A DNA stretch of 64,000 nt from Devosia sp. XK-2 (GTDB lineage: Bacteria; Pseudomonadota; Alphaproteobacteria; Rhizobiales; Devosiaceae), in assembly GCF_037113415.1 (NCBI RefSeq), contig NZ_CP146608.1, forward strand, positions 2,686,501-2,750,500, read 5' to 3'. A model generated the notes under the pieces. It was given only the letters and a program-made list of their open reading frames with translations, was not told the DNA's origin and searched no databases. Position numbers and translations under genes: made by a program. Below, piece by piece: positions 19,084-29,760 of the stretch (position 1 is its first letter; each line of letters opens with the position of its first letter).

Positions 19084-22000
19084 TCAATAATCCTTCTCGA
19101 AGAACACCCCGACGCTGGAATTGCCGTCCTGCCCGGCTGATCCCTTGATGGTGAGGTCCTCGGTCACGTCGAGATTGATACTGACCTTGGACTGGCCATT
19201 GGCGCCTGCCGTCACCCCGAGATAGACATTGTCCTGGATATAGGTTCCGGCCTGAACGCCGACATTGCCATCATCGTCGGTGACCACGTCGAGATCGGCC
19301 AGACCGGCGGCCCCGCGCAGGCTCTCCACCAGACCGCCACCACCACCGCCCCCGACCAGTTCGGCCGCCGCGGCAGCCAGTTGCGCAAGCTGGATCGGCG
19401 ACAGCTCTCCCATCGAACGCTTGAAGATCAACCGGCTCAGAACCTCATCCTGCGGCAGGACGGGGTTGGAACTGAAGGTAATGTCGGGCGCCGAAGCCCG
19501 GCCCGACAGCGTCACGAAGACCGTGATCCCATCGCCCTCGGCCCGGGCCACGAAATTGAGCTGCGGGTTAAGGTCACCCACCAATGTCACCGTACCGGTT
19601 TCAAAGACGACACGCTGGCCCAGGATCGACAGACGGCCGCGGATGAGATTGAACGCCCCCACCGGCCGCACATTGGTCACGGGACCCGTCAGGCGCACCG
19701 AACCGCCCACCTCGGCGTCGAGGCCGCGTCCGCGAACAAAGATTTGGTTTGGCGCGTTGACATTGACATCGAGCTGCAATTGCGGCCCGCCACCAGCCGT
19801 GGCAACACCTGTCCGATCATTGATTTTTGCCCGATCCAGCGTCCGCTGCACAGCGTCAGGCGCGCGCCGGTGTTCGACATCAATCAACTGCGCCCCGCCG
19901 CCCAGGCTTTCGGGGACGGTGATATTGGCTTGCTCGACAAAGACATTGCCCGCCAATAGCGGCGCGCCGGTGAGATTGCCGGTCAGGGTAAGCCCGCCCG
20001 ACAGCGTAGCGACAAAGAGATCGCCATCGGCATAGCGTGCCGAATTGATCTGCAGGGACAGATTAGCCGGCATGCCCCCGATCAGGCCTATGCTGCCCGA
20101 TCCCGACACGCTGCCGCCTGTCGCCAGATTGGCCGAGAGGCTTTCCACATTGGCGCTGGTGCCAGAAAGCGCCACGCGGGCGGCAATGCCGGTCAGGCGC
20201 AGATTAAGCTCGGGATCGACATATTCGGCACCGGTCGTCGCCACATTGCCGGAAAATTGGGGGCTGGTCAGGCTGCCACCGACCCGCGCATTGAAATTGG
20301 CCGTGCCGGCCAGCCGCGCGCCCCGGTCGGACATAAATCTATTGGCCAGGGCCAATGGCGCCGAACCGTCAAGCGAGAGCGACACGCCATTCCCCGCCAG
20401 TGGCACGCGGCCCGCCCCCCGCACCGACAATCCGCTATTGCCGCTGGCGCTCAGACTATCGAGCGTTGCGACATTGTTCGCATAGCTGCCAGAGACAGCA
20501 AGGCTCAGCGGCGCAATCCCAAAGGGTGCGATGGCACTCGCCCCAACCGCGTTGGCACTGGCCTGGAAAACAACCTGCGGGTCCGAAGCGGCGCCTGAAA
20601 CCGTGGCCCGCCCGTTGAGCGTCCCGGACAATCCGAGATCCGCCACCACCGCATTGGCGATGGACAGCGGCAATTCGGCAATGTCGACCACCATCTCCAG
20701 TGACTGGCCTGCCGTTCCCGTCGCTGTGATGCTGCCAGAGCCGACATTGAAGCGCAGGGCATCGAGCGCAACACTGTCGCCCGCGACCATCAACACAGCC
20801 GGATTGGCGAGCCGCGCCGCAAGCGCGCCCTGCTCCAGATTGGCGCGGTCGAGCGCCAGCCGATAGCCTCCATTCACCGGGCTTAAGGACCCTGTAAGAT
20901 CGATATCGGTGCCGGTCGCCAGCCCCGCCTGCGCATCGAAGCTGGTCGTTTCGCCGGACTGGCTCGCGCGGGCCGAAAGCCTTTCCACCTCCACTCCGCC
21001 GGCCGTTATGGCGCTGGCCGTGGCCGTGCCATTGATCGCGGGAACGCCGAACAGGTCCGAAATGCCCGCCGAAATATCGGCGCGGCCCACGGCAATATCG
21101 TTGATCCGCAGATTGGCGACATTGGCGCTAACGCCGGCGCCCTGTTCGCCATTCTGCGGCGTCAGCTCAATTGCAGCATTGATCGCGCCGGACGCATCGG
21201 CCAGCAGCAGCGCCGCCGCCAGCGAGATATCCGTCGCAGCAACGTCCAGCCGTCCGTCAAGGAGACCCGTTTCGACCATCCGGGTCAGGCCGCCCGACAC
21301 CTGGGTCCCGGCGATATCGAACGCGATGCCGGAGAGAATCTGGCTGTCTCCATCGGTCTTAAAGTGCGTTTCCAGGCTGGCGCGATGACCATCGAGCATA
21401 GCCACGCCCGTTACATCGCCATTGACCACATCCTCGAGCACTGTCGCAGCCACGCTCAGTTTGGCATCGCGCAGCCCATAGCGACCCAATGATCCGCTCG
21501 GCACCTCGCCATCGAGCACCAGCACCAGAGGTGCATCCGCCTCGGCGGACCGCGCCGAGCCACGCACCGCCAACGCACCGCTGGCCTCCTCTGAGACAAG
21601 GCCGAGATCGGCCAGATCCAGGGCGACGTTGAAATCGGACACCTCGCTGGCATAGCTGCCATCGGCCCGGAACTGCACCTGATCATTGGCAATGGTGAAA
21701 TTGTCGGCGTCTATGCCCGCCTCAGTACGCGCCAACCGCCCGGACAGGTCGACCCGCCCTGCCAGCAGTTTGTCAGCAGTGGGGTCATCGACCCGCAAAT
21801 CGGTACCCGTACCGTCGAAAACCAGGTCGAACCCACCCGAAACTGGGAATATCTGCCCGTCAGCTGTCAGCTCCAGCGCGCCCGAAAGCGAGCGTCCGGC
21901 CAGCGCCGAAAAGGGTGCAATGCTCCCGGCCGCGATCCGGACCTGCCCGTCGAAATCGGTCCCGTCGATCTTCCCGGCCATAGCGGCCGTCAGCGCCTGC

Positions 22001-23421
22001 CCGGCCACACGCAGTTCGGCCAATTCGATCGGCTCGCCCGCATTCCAGAGCCCGGCAAGCCCGAGCCCGACCGAATTTCCCAGCGCCGCTTCCACGCCCG
22101 GATCGGCCGAAATCCCCGACAATGCGCCATCGCCGTTGAAGGTCACCATGCGCCGGCTGGTGTCTTCGAGATTGCGCGCCACCCCGCCAACACCGAGGCC
22201 GAATGTCTGCGCGGCAAAACCATCGGTTTCGAACCCCTCAAGATCGAACCGCGCCTGCCACTCTTCGCTGGCATCGGTACCGAAGGCCACACGGATTTGT
22301 CCGCCCTGGACAAGGGTCGAGCTGCCCGGCACCGGCAGCGTAACCTTGCCGCCCTCGGGATCGGCAATAGTAGCGGTGAGATCGAGCAAGCTGAGGAAAT
22401 TGTCCGCCGTGGTCCGGGCCCGGGCCGTCAAGCCCAATTGCCCGCCACTCAGCGTCAGGTTGGAAATATCCAGCCCACCGGCGCTGCGCACCAGCGCTTC
22501 CGTCGTCAGCCGCGTCTCGGCACCAAAAAACGCCCGATAGGGTTCGGCAATCAGGGTGGAAAGCGGACCACCCAGATTGGCATTGATCGCAAAACCGTCC
22601 TCCCGCTGGGCGATGACCGCAGTGCCTGCCAATGCCAATTGGTCATTGGCCAGCAATTGCATTTGCGTGGTGAGATCGGCCACCGGCCCCTCGCCCTGAA
22701 GGCTCAGCGTCATGGCCGGCCGGTCCTGGATATTGAGCAGGTTCGCCAGGACGCCATTGGGCGGCTCCATCAGCGACAGCCCCAGATCGATTGTATTGCC
22801 CTCGCGCCGATAGACGACATCAAGGTCCAGCGTGCCGCCTGGACCATCGAGCCGCGCGATATCGAGCACGGCATCGAGATTACCGCCTTCCAGCGTCATC
22901 GATCCGTTGAGAGAAATTTCCGAGCCCAGGCCGAACACACCCTCGCCAAAGGTAACACTCGGCACGGCCAGTTCGCCGATCTGGATGGCCACGGGAAATT
23001 CCGGGATTTCCAGTGATCCGGCTTCCGGCGGCGGCAGGTCGACCGCACCCTCTACCGGGATGGCGTTGCGGATATAGTCAATGGATTCCGCGCGCAGCGA
23101 GTTGACTTCGAGCCGCCCGCCGAACAAAGCCGCCTGGTTCCAGTTGAGACTGGCATTATTGACCCGAAGCCAAACCCCTTCGGCATCGGAAATAGTAATC
23201 TCGCGGATCGATACGTCCGAACCCAGAATACCATCGATATTGGAGAGCCGTATCTGCCGCTCGGGCGTGGAGAGCTGGCCTTCGACAAATCCGGTCAGCC
23301 AGTCCTTCTGCTCCTCATTGTTCATGTCCTGGGCCACGAGGGCCACCGGCACGGCAGCCGGCGCCAGCAGCAGCGCGGCAATGAAGAAGCGGCGGCGGTT
23401 CTTTTCAGACAAACCCGCCAT
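19084..23421 (-). CDS. tamB: Translocation and assembly module protein TamB
   Basis: A very large (1445 residues) AsmA/DUF490-type protein that spans the periplasm from an inner-membrane anchor to TamA in the outer membrane; the family is linked to outer-membrane protein insertion and to lipid transfer. A single hydrophobic anchor is at residues 11-30 (FFIAALLLAPAAVPVALVAQ). The middle is a long run of amphipathic beta-strands rich in LxGxV patterns. The conserved TamB C-terminal domain covers roughly the last 350 residues and ends GVFFEKDY, an aromatic terminus usual in the family. The ATG shares one base with the tamA stop, so the two are translationally coupled. Confidence 0.93.
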   Translation of the reverse strand: MAGLSEKNRRRFFIAALLLAPAAVPVALVAQDMNNEEQKDWLTGFVEGQLSTPERQIRLSNIDGILGSDVSIREITISDAEGVWLRVNNASLNWNQAALFGGRLEVNSLRAESIDYIRNAIPVEGAVDLPPPEAGSLEIPEFPVAIQIGELAVPSVTFGEGVFGLGSEISLNGSMTLEGGNLDAVLDIARLDGPGGTLDLDVVYRREGNTIDLGLSLMEPPNGVLANLLNIQDRPAMTLSLQGEGPVADLTTQMQLLANDQLALAGTAVIAQREDGFAINANLGGPLSTLIAEPYRAFFGAETRLTTEALVRSAGGLDISNLTLSGGQLGLTARARTTADNFLSLLDLTATIADPEGGKVTLPVPGSSTLVQGGQIRVAFGTDASEEWQARFDLEGFETDGFAAQTFGLGVGGVARNLEDTSRRMVTFNGDGALSGISADPGVEAALGNSVGLGLAGLWNAGEPIELAELRVAGQALTAAMAGKIDGTDFDGQVRIAAGSIAPFSALAGRSLSGALELTADGQIFPVSGGFDLVFDGTGTDLRVDDPTADKLLAGRVDLSGRLARTEAGIDADNFTIANDQVQFRADGSYASEVSDFNVALDLADLGLVSEEASGALAVRGSARSAEADAPLVLVLDGEVPSGSLGRYGLRDAKLSVAATVLEDVVNGDVTGVAMLDGHRASLETHFKTDGDSQILSGIAFDIAGTQVSGGLTRMVETGLLDGRLDVAATDISLAAALLLADASGAINAAIELTPQNGEQGAGVSANVANLRINDIAVGRADISAGISDLFGVPAINGTATASAITAGGVEVERLSARASQSGETTSFDAQAGLATGTDIDLTGSLSPVNGGYRLALDRANLEQGALAARLANPAVLMVAGDSVALDALRFNVGSGSITATGTAGQSLEMVVDIAELPLSIANAVVADLGLSGTLNGRATVSGAASDPQVVFQASANAVGASAIAPFGIAPLSLAVSGSYANNVATLDSLSASGNSGLSVRGAGRVPLAGNGVSLSLDGSAPLALANRFMSDRGARLAGTANFNARVGGSLTSPQFSGNVATTGAEYVDPELNLRLTGIAARVALSGTSANVESLSANLATGGSVSGSGSIGLIGGMPANLSLQINSARYADGDLFVATLSGGLTLTGNLTGAPLLAGNVFVEQANITVPESLGGGAQLIDVEHRRAPDAVQRTLDRAKINDRTGVATAGGGPQLQLDVNVNAPNQIFVRGRGLDAEVGGSVRLTGPVTNVRPVGAFNLIRGRLSILGQRVVFETGTVTLVGDLNPQLNFVARAEGDGITVFVTLSGRASAPDITFSSNPVLPQDEVLSRLIFKRSMGELSPIQLAQLAAAAAELVGGGGGGGLVESLRGAAGLADLDVVTDDDGNVGVQAGTYIQDNVYLGVTAGANGQSKVSINLDVTEDLTIKGSAGQDGNSSVGVFFEKDY

Positions 23422-25301
23422 CAGAAAGCCTGCCCGATGCCAGCATAAATGGCATAGTCTGGATCGCCCGCCTTGCGGTTGAGCGGCACGGCCACGTCCA
23501 GACGCAAGGGTCCCAAACCCGTATAATAGCGGATGCCAAGCCCGGCGCCGAGCCTGAGGTCCTCAAGGCCCGGGAACGTATCGGCCGCCACATAGCCGCC
23601 ATCGAGAAAACCGACCACGCCGATATCCTCGGTTACCTTCGCGCGTGCTTCGAGCGAGGCTTCGAGCAGGTAGCGCCCGCCCGTCACATTGCCCATGCCA
23701 TCATCGACACCGATGGACTTGAAGGCATAGCCGCGCACCGAGCCACCACCGCCGGCAAAGAACAATTTGTCAGGCGGAATATCGACCAGGGCCGGTCCGA
23801 CCACCGCACCAGCCTTGAGCCGCCCCGCCAGCACGAACGGGTCGTTCTCACCAAAGCCGAAATAAGTCCGCCCCTCGACCACCAGCCGTCCACCCGGATT
23901 GCCGCCGAGCAGGTCGAAAAAGGGCTCGACATTGGCCGAAGCGTACCAGCCCTCCGTCGGATCGACGCTGCTGTCGCGCCCGTCATAAACCACGCCCGCA
24001 TAGAGCCCGGCTGTCTGGAAGTCGCGGGTTCCGAAAGTGTCGTCGAACCGCGCCACCTCGAAGCTGGCGCCACCTTCAAAGGTCAGCTCATCCGAAAAGA
24101 ACCAGCTCAGTCCGATGCGTCCACCGGCCGACGTTTCCGTATATTTTGGATAGATGGTCCGTTCCGCCGAAATCGAGGCCACCAGATCCACGTCCGGATG
24201 ATAAAATCCCGGCTTGGTGAAGGTGCCGCCGATAAAATAGTCGAACTGGGCCGTATCGATCGGCCAGGCAATGCTGGCCACCCGCGCATCGAGCCGCAGC
24301 CTTTCGGCCTGGCCGAAGAGATTGCGCCAGAGGTGATAGCCCTCAAGCCCCAGCCCATCCACGGTGGAGAATGTCGCGCCCGCACCGAAGCGCCGCCCCG
24401 GCAATTCTTCCACGATCAACTCATAGGGCAGCAATCCGTCACTGCCGATGCTCTCGGCGGCTTCGAGACGGGCGGCCCGGAACACCTCCAGCCGGTCGAG
24501 CCGCTTCTGCGCACGCTCGATATCGTCCGGATCGTATTCCTGCCCCACAGCGAGGCCGGTCTGCTGCGCCACGAAATCCGGATTCATCCGGGCCGTCCCG
24601 GTCACCCGCACCGGCCCGAATGCCGCCAGGCGCCCCGGATCGACCGTGATGGTTGCAGCAACCGTATTGGTCGCATGATCGGCCACAACGTCGCGCGAGA
24701 CGATCCTGGCCTTGGCATAGCCCTGCTGCCGCCAGGCCCTCAGCGCCAATTGCTCGGCCCTTAAGATCACGGCCGACCGTGCGATTTCCCCCGCGCCGAA
24801 CCCGCGCAGCACCGGCAGATCGACCTGATCATAGGGATCGGCGGTCGGCGGCGCCTGGTTGACGATCGAGACATCGCCGAAGCGGAACAGCGGGCCCGCC
24901 GTCACCGCTATTGTAACGTCCACCGGATCGGGCAGGTTTGTATCGGGCGCCAGGCTTGCCGCCTCTTTTCCACCGATACGGATGCTTACCGCCCCGCCAT
25001 AATAGCCCTCGCCATATAGCGCCGCCAGCAGCCGCCGATAGTCCCCTCGCGCCTTGGCGATCAGTCCTGCAGCGCCCGAGGCCGGCTCGGCCTCGTCAGC
25101 TAACAGGGCTGACGCATTGCGCAATGCCGCCTCGACATTGCCGCCCTCGCTGGAGGTGAAGGTGACAATATAGGGCTGCGGATCGACGATCACCGCTTCG
25201 GCATCGATCTCGGACTGGTCCTCGAAGAATTTCATGCCGAACAGTTCAAAGCCGGCAGCCGGCAGCGTCGCTCCGGCCGATAAGGCCAGACCGATGCACA
25301 A
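23421..25301 (-). CDS. tamA: Outer-membrane Omp85-family protein TamA
   Basis: Partner of TamB. The 626 residues contain N-terminal POTRA domains (about 40-300, with GYYGGAVSIRIGG and VTAGPLFRFGDVSI) and a C-terminal 16-stranded Omp85 barrel with the family motif region FFAGGGGSVRGYAFK. The protein ends in GIGQAF, an aromatic C-terminus needed for barrel assembly. The start is uncertain: the first ATG gives MCIGLALSAGATLPAAG, a short signal peptide without the usual basic residues; a TTG one codon earlier or a non-standard start further upstream (RSARLVSSFGAL precedes it in frame) would give a better one. Confidence 0.92.
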   Translation of the reverse strand: MCIGLALSAGATLPAAGFELFGMKFFEDQSEIDAEAVIVDPQPYIVTFTSSEGGNVEAALRNASALLADEAEPASGAAGLIAKARGDYRRLLAALYGEGYYGGAVSIRIGGKEAASLAPDTNLPDPVDVTIAVTAGPLFRFGDVSIVNQAPPTADPYDQVDLPVLRGFGAGEIARSAVILRAEQLALRAWRQQGYAKARIVSRDVVADHATNTVAATITVDPGRLAAFGPVRVTGTARMNPDFVAQQTGLAVGQEYDPDDIERAQKRLDRLEVFRAARLEAAESIGSDGLLPYELIVEELPGRRFGAGATFSTVDGLGLEGYHLWRNLFGQAERLRLDARVASIAWPIDTAQFDYFIGGTFTKPGFYHPDVDLVASISAERTIYPKYTETSAGGRIGLSWFFSDELTFEGGASFEVARFDDTFGTRDFQTAGLYAGVVYDGRDSSVDPTEGWYASANVEPFFDLLGGNPGGRLVVEGRTYFGFGENDPFVLAGRLKAGAVVGPALVDIPPDKLFFAGGGGSVRGYAFKSIGVDDGMGNVTGGRYLLEASLEARAKVTEDIGVVGFLDGGYVAADTFPGLEDLRLGAGLGIRYYTGLGPLRLDVAVPLNRKAGDPDYAIYAGIGQAF

Positions 25302-25611
25302 GGCGCCAAAACTCGATACCAGACGCGCGCTTCGCAGTGCTCTATCCCGCCCTTTTACGCTTCTACCAAACCGGGCCGAAGCGATGATTACCGCATGGAC
25401 GGAAAGATCGCGTTAATCCTTCCCCGCCCTCTTATGCTCCGGCCAAAAAGGCGGAGATTTCATGGCAAGTTTAGGGCCACCACCGGCAGACGAATACCCT
25501 TTGCATTGAATTTGTTCGATTTTGACCCGCGATCCGTGGCCGATGGGTCACGCTTCGAACCGTCCCGCAGGGCCAATCATGTCAGTGGCGGGACACCCAG
25601 GCACCCCACTC
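25302..25611. other. Intergenic region upstream of tamA, downstream of macB
   Basis: 310 nt without a recognisable gene. It must hold the tamA promoter on its left side and the end of the macAB transcript on its right side. I see no strong hairpin with a T run and no member of the palindromic repeat family here. Confidence 0.5.
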
Positions 25612-27612
25612 CTATTCCCTGGCCAGCGCCTCGACCGGGTCGAGCCGCGCCGCCGAGCGGGCCGGCATGAAACCGAAGACCACCCCGATAATACTGGCCG
25701 ACAGGATCGCCAGCACGATCGATTCGGTCGAATAGGCCAGCCGCGCCCCCGAAACGATGGTCGTCAGCCCCTGCCCCAGCGCAAAGCTCAGCGCCACGCC
25801 AGCCGCGCCGCCGGCAAAGCAAACCAGCACCGCCTCGGTGAGGAACTGGCGCATGATGTCGCTGCGCCGCGCCCCCACCGCCATGCGGATACCGATTTCC
25901 TTGGTTCGCTCGGATACTGAGACCAGCATGATATTCATCACCCCGATGCCGCCCACCACCAGGGAAATGACGGCAATGGTGGAAATGAGAATGGACAGCG
26001 TCGCCGATGTGGACTGGATGGTCTCACGGATAGTATCGGTATTTTGCAGGAAAAAGTCCTGCGTATCGCCATGCAGCCGCGTCAGCAATTCGGTGATCTC
26101 CGCCTCGGCCTGGCCGGTGTCATAGTCATCGGCCACGCGCACGGCGATGGCATTGAGATAATCCTGGCCCAGAATGCGGCTCATTGCCGAAGTATAGGGC
26201 ACATAGACATTGGCATTATTGCCGCCCGGCCCAAAGCCCGTGCTGGTCTCGACGACCCCGATCACCCGCACCGGCACCCTGCCCAGCATGATCACCTCGC
26301 CCAGCGGATCCTCACCATTAGCGAATATGGCGTTCACCGCATTCTGGTCGATAACCGCTTCCTGCGCCATATTGGCGATACTGTCGGCGTCAAAGCCCGA
26401 GCCGGCGGTAAAGCTGCGGCCATTGACCTGGAAATAATCCGCGCCGACCCCAGTCACAGAGGCATTGCTGGCCGAGTTGCGATAAAGGGCGGTGGCATTG
26501 GCGGAGACCTGCGGAGTGACACTATCGGCATAGGCCTGTTTGGCCAGCGCCTCGGCATCCGTAGCCCGCAGCGTGCGCACCCGCCCCGAGCGCATGTCGC
26601 CATAGCCGGAGCCGGGATAGACATTGATCGTATTGGTGCCGATCGAGGAAATGTTTTCCAGCACAGCCTGCTGGCTGCCCTGCCCCAGCGCCACGACCGC
26701 CACCACCGAAGCGATGCCGATAATGATGCCGAGCATGGTTAGGAACGTCCGCAGCTTATGCGCGCCCATGGCCCGCAACGCCATGCGCAGCGCTTCGCCC
26801 ATGCTGTCCAGCCCGCGCCGCCAGCTTGCGGCAGTTTTTATGCCCGGCTCTGTCCTGGCCACCCGCCGGGGCTCGACATTGTGCCGGTCGGCGATGATCT
26901 CGCCATCGGCAATTTCGATCACGCGTTCGGCCTGCGCCGCGATCTGCGGATCATGGGTCACGATGATGATCGTATGACCATCGGCGTGCAATTCCTTGAG
27001 CAGGGCCATCAATTCCCTGCCCGAATGGGAATCCAGCGCACCTGTCGGTTCGTCGGCCAGAATAACCTCGCCGCCATTCATCAGCGCCCGCGCCACGCTG
27101 ACACGTTGCTGCTGTCCGCCCGAAAGCGCGTTGGGCCGGTGATCCAGCCGTTCGCCCAGGCCCAGACGGGTCAGAAGCGCAATGGCGCGCTCGCGCCGCG
27201 CCGCAGCATCGACACCGGCATAGACCGCCGGCACTTCAACATTTTCCACCGCGTCGAGATCGGGCAGCAATTGATAGCGCTGGAAAATGAAGCCGAAATG
27301 TTCGCGCCGCAGCGCTGCCAATTCGTCGGCATCGAGGGAGCTGACGTCCTTGCCCGCAAAGCGATAGCGGCCCTCGCTGGCGCGATCCAGGCACCCCAGA
27401 ATATTCATCAGCGTCGACTTGCCTGAACCGGACTGCCCGATAATCGCGACCATCTCGCCGCGATATATCTCGAGATCGACGCCCCTGAGCACAGCCACCG
27501 ATTCCGGGCCCGCCTGAAAGCGGCGCACCAATCCTTCGATCGAAATAATCGGCGCCTCGGCCGCGACTGGCTTTGCACCAAGCCGGTTCTGATCGCTGAC
27601 GTGACGGTTCAT
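25612..27612 (-). CDS. macB: MacB-type ABC transporter (ATPase fused to permease)
   Basis: Inner-membrane ATPase-permease of a MacAB-type tripartite exporter (666 residues). The N-terminal ATPase has Walker A IIGQSGSGKSTLMN, signature LSGGQQQRVSVARAL and Walker B VILADEPTGALDS. After a linker comes the first membrane helix (LRTFLTMLGIIIGIASVVAVVA), a large periplasmic MacB domain (about 310-530), and three C-terminal helices of the FtsX type. In other bacteria MacAB exports macrolides, haem precursors, toxins or lipopeptides through TolC; no TolC gene is in the window. It follows macA by 7 nt. Confidence 0.93.
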   Translation of the reverse strand: MNRHVSDQNRLGAKPVAAEAPIISIEGLVRRFQAGPESVAVLRGVDLEIYRGEMVAIIGQSGSGKSTLMNILGCLDRASEGRYRFAGKDVSSLDADELAALRREHFGFIFQRYQLLPDLDAVENVEVPAVYAGVDAAARRERAIALLTRLGLGERLDHRPNALSGGQQQRVSVARALMNGGEVILADEPTGALDSHSGRELMALLKELHADGHTIIIVTHDPQIAAQAERVIEIADGEIIADRHNVEPRRVARTEPGIKTAASWRRGLDSMGEALRMALRAMGAHKLRTFLTMLGIIIGIASVVAVVALGQGSQQAVLENISSIGTNTINVYPGSGYGDMRSGRVRTLRATDAEALAKQAYADSVTPQVSANATALYRNSASNASVTGVGADYFQVNGRSFTAGSGFDADSIANMAQEAVIDQNAVNAIFANGEDPLGEVIMLGRVPVRVIGVVETSTGFGPGGNNANVYVPYTSAMSRILGQDYLNAIAVRVADDYDTGQAEAEITELLTRLHGDTQDFFLQNTDTIRETIQSTSATLSILISTIAVISLVVGGIGVMNIMLVSVSERTKEIGIRMAVGARRSDIMRQFLTEAVLVCFAGGAAGVALSFALGQGLTTIVSGARLAYSTESIVLAILSASIIGVVFGFMPARSAARLDPVEALARE

Positions 27613-27619
27613 CGCCCGC

Positions 27620-28813
27620 CTAGCCCCCGCGCCGCATCAGCATCGGCCCGCCAAAGCCACCCGGACCGTCGCTGCGGGTGGTGGTCAGCCGGGCGCCGGT
27701 GCCATTGACCACCTGATCGCCTTCCTCGAGCCCGGAGATGATTTCAGCGCTGATATTGTTGTTGAGCCCGACCTCGATCCGCGTCGGGCGGATTTCTTCT
27801 GTGGCCGGATCATAAACCGGCACCATTGTGCTGCCATCCGGCGCCTTGCGGGTCACAAGGCTGGCGGGCAGCGTCAGCACATTGCGGGCTTCCGCCAGAA
27901 TGATGGTAACCGACGCTGTCATCGAAATGCGCAGGCGATGATCGGGATTGGGCACATCGAACAGCCCATTGTAGTAGACGGCATTGCCCGAACTGTTCGT
28001 GTCGTCGGCAATCGATGTTGGTGCCGGTTCGATCTCGCGCAATGTGGCCTCGATGCGTCGGTCCGGCTCGCCCAATATGGTGAAATAGACTTTCTGGCCC
28101 GGTGTCACCTTGACCACGTCGGCTTCCGAAATTTCGGCCTTGATGACCATGGTGTCGAGATTGGCGATTTTGGCGATGGTCGGCGTCGTCGAATTGGCAT
28201 TGACCGTTTGCCCCTCCTCCACCAGCAGGGCCACCACCGTCCCATCGGCCGGCGCCACGATCTGGGTGCGCGCCAGGTCCAGCTCCGCCGATTCCACCGT
28301 CAGTTCGGCCTGGGCGATCTGGGCGTCAAGCTGGTCGATCTGGGCGCTGGCCTGCTCCACGGCGGCCTGTGCGGTTTCCAGGTCGGTCTGCGAGACCAGG
28401 CTATTGGCGCTCAATTGCTGCTGCCGGGCCAGCGCCGCTTCGGCCTTGATCAGCGTGGCTTCCTGATTGCGCCGTTGCGCCCGGATGCCGGCCAGCGCCG
28501 CTTCCGCGGATTTGACCGCATTTTCCTGATTGAGGCTGTCGATCTCGGCGATCAACTCGCCTTTCGCCACAGTATCGCCCAGGGCGACATGAACCGCCTT
28601 GATGCTGCCCGAAACCTCGGCGCCCACGCTGACCAGCGCGCTCGCTTCCAATACGCCTGATGCCAGAACCGTGGTTTCGATATCGCCGCGCGCCACGGAC
28701 ACGGTGTCAGGCGCGGTGCTGGCCTGTGTCGGACCCAGAAAATACCACCAGCCCCCCGCCGCAGCGCCACCCAAAACAAGAAGGACAAGCAGAAATCGGA
28801 AAAATCGCTTCAT
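27620..28813 (-). CDS. macA: MacA-type periplasmic adaptor (HlyD family)
   Basis: Membrane-fusion protein of the MacAB exporter (397 residues). A signal anchor (FFRFLLVLLVLGGAAAGGWWYF) is followed by the lipoyl-like half motifs, a long alpha-hairpin (about 95-200, with many Ala/Gln/Glu heptad residues, e.g. LVSQTDLETAQAAVEQASAQ), and beta-barrel and membrane-proximal domains. It ends in a Gly-rich tail. First gene of a two-gene operon; the 169-nt gap to the divergent ydfG gene should contain both promoters. Confidence 0.92.
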   Translation of the reverse strand: MKRFFRFLLVLLVLGGAAAGGWWYFLGPTQASTAPDTVSVARGDIETTVLASGVLEASALVSVGAEVSGSIKAVHVALGDTVAKGELIAEIDSLNQENAVKSAEAALAGIRAQRRNQEATLIKAEAALARQQQLSANSLVSQTDLETAQAAVEQASAQIDQLDAQIAQAELTVESAELDLARTQIVAPADGTVVALLVEEGQTVNANSTTPTIAKIANLDTMVIKAEISEADVVKVTPGQKVYFTILGEPDRRIEATLREIEPAPTSIADDTNSSGNAVYYNGLFDVPNPDHRLRISMTASVTIILAEARNVLTLPASLVTRKAPDGSTMVPVYDPATEEIRPTRIEVGLNNNISAEIISGLEEGDQVVNGTGARLTTTRSDGPGGFGGPMLMRRGG

Positions 28814-28982
28814 GGCTCGCAGGAGCTCTCAATCATTGCAATATGCCGTTTTCATACGCCCAAAGTCCGGTAAATTCACGTTAGCTCTGAGCAAGGCGCA
28901 TTAAACTTTGGACATGTTGACGAGGCCAGGCCCGCGGTCCACCCTGCGCCGCACACTGTGAACACATCCCCTCAGGACCCCT

Positions 28983-29759
28983 ATGTATCCGCTGCTCGAT
29001 CCCAGCCGCTTTGTCGTTTTTATCACCGGCGCCACGTCCGGCTTCGGCGCCGCCGCCGCCCGCCGCTATGTGGCTGCCGGCGGCAAGGTGATCGCGACCG
29101 GCCGCCGTGAGGATCGCCTTCTGGCCCTGCGCGACGAACTGGGTCACGACAAATGTCATATCATCCCGCTCGACGTGCGTGATCGCAATGCTGTCGAGGC
29201 CGCCATCGCCGCCATTCCTGCGCCCTTCGACGCTATTAATGTGGTGCTGGCCAATGCCGGCCTGGCCTTGGGCTTGCAGTCCGCCCAGGAGGCCGACCTC
29301 CATGACTGGGAGACCATGATCGACACCAATATCAAGGGCCTGGTCTATACAATTCGCTTGCTGCTGCCGGGCCTGATCGCTCGGGGCGGCGGCCATGTGG
29401 TGACCATGGGTTCGGTGGCCGGCGAATTCGCCTATCCCGGCGGCTCGGTCTATGCCGCCTCCAAGGCCTTCGTGAAGCATTTCGCCCTCTCCATCCGCTC
29501 GGACCTGCAGGGCAAGAATATCCGCGTCACCGATATCGAGCCGGGTCTGACCGAAACCGAATTTTCGCTGGTTCGCTTCAAGGGCGACGAGGACCGGGCC
29601 GGCAATGTCTATGCGGACACCAAGGCCATGAATGCCGACGATATCGCCGAGTCCGTCTTCTGGGCGACCTCGCTGCCCGAGCATGTCAATGTCAACAAGA
29701 TCCAGTTGATGGCCACCACCCAGGCCATCGGCCCCTTCGACATCTATCGCGAGAAATGA
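28983..29759 (+). CDS. ydfG: YdfG-like short-chain dehydrogenase (3-hydroxy acid / malonic semialdehyde)
   Basis: A 258-residue classical SDR. The NADP-binding TGATSGFG (about residues 16-23), the NAG motif (LANAGLALG), the catalytic Ser and YxxxK (YAASK) are present. Similarity to E. coli YdfG runs through the whole length, including TDIEPGLTETEFS and VRFKGDEDRA, so I expect NADP-dependent oxidation of 3-hydroxy acids such as L-allo-threonine or 3-hydroxypropanoate / reduction of malonic semialdehyde. The latter is an end product of the Rut uracil pathway, but the gene is 13 kb from the pyrimidine-like genes here. Its stop is 1 nt from the stop of the convergent Ldh2-family gene. Confidence 0.85.
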   Translation: MYPLLDPSRFVVFITGATSGFGAAAARRYVAAGGKVIATGRREDRLLALRDELGHDKCHIIPLDVRDRNAVEAAIAAIPAPFDAINVVLANAGLALGLQSAQEADLHDWETMIDTNIKGLVYTIRLLLPGLIARGGGHVVTMGSVAGEFAYPGGSVYAASKAFVKHFALSIRSDLQGKNIRVTDIEPGLTETEFSLVRFKGDEDRAGNVYADTKAMNADDIAESVFWATSLPEHVNVNKIQLMATTQAIGPFDIYREK

Positions 29760-29760
29760 T

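Noticed and set aside
19381..23016. Several plus-strand frames opposite tamB
   Set aside because: tamB covers the whole region with a continuous family-like sequence; the opposite frames are short, overlapping and unlike known proteins.
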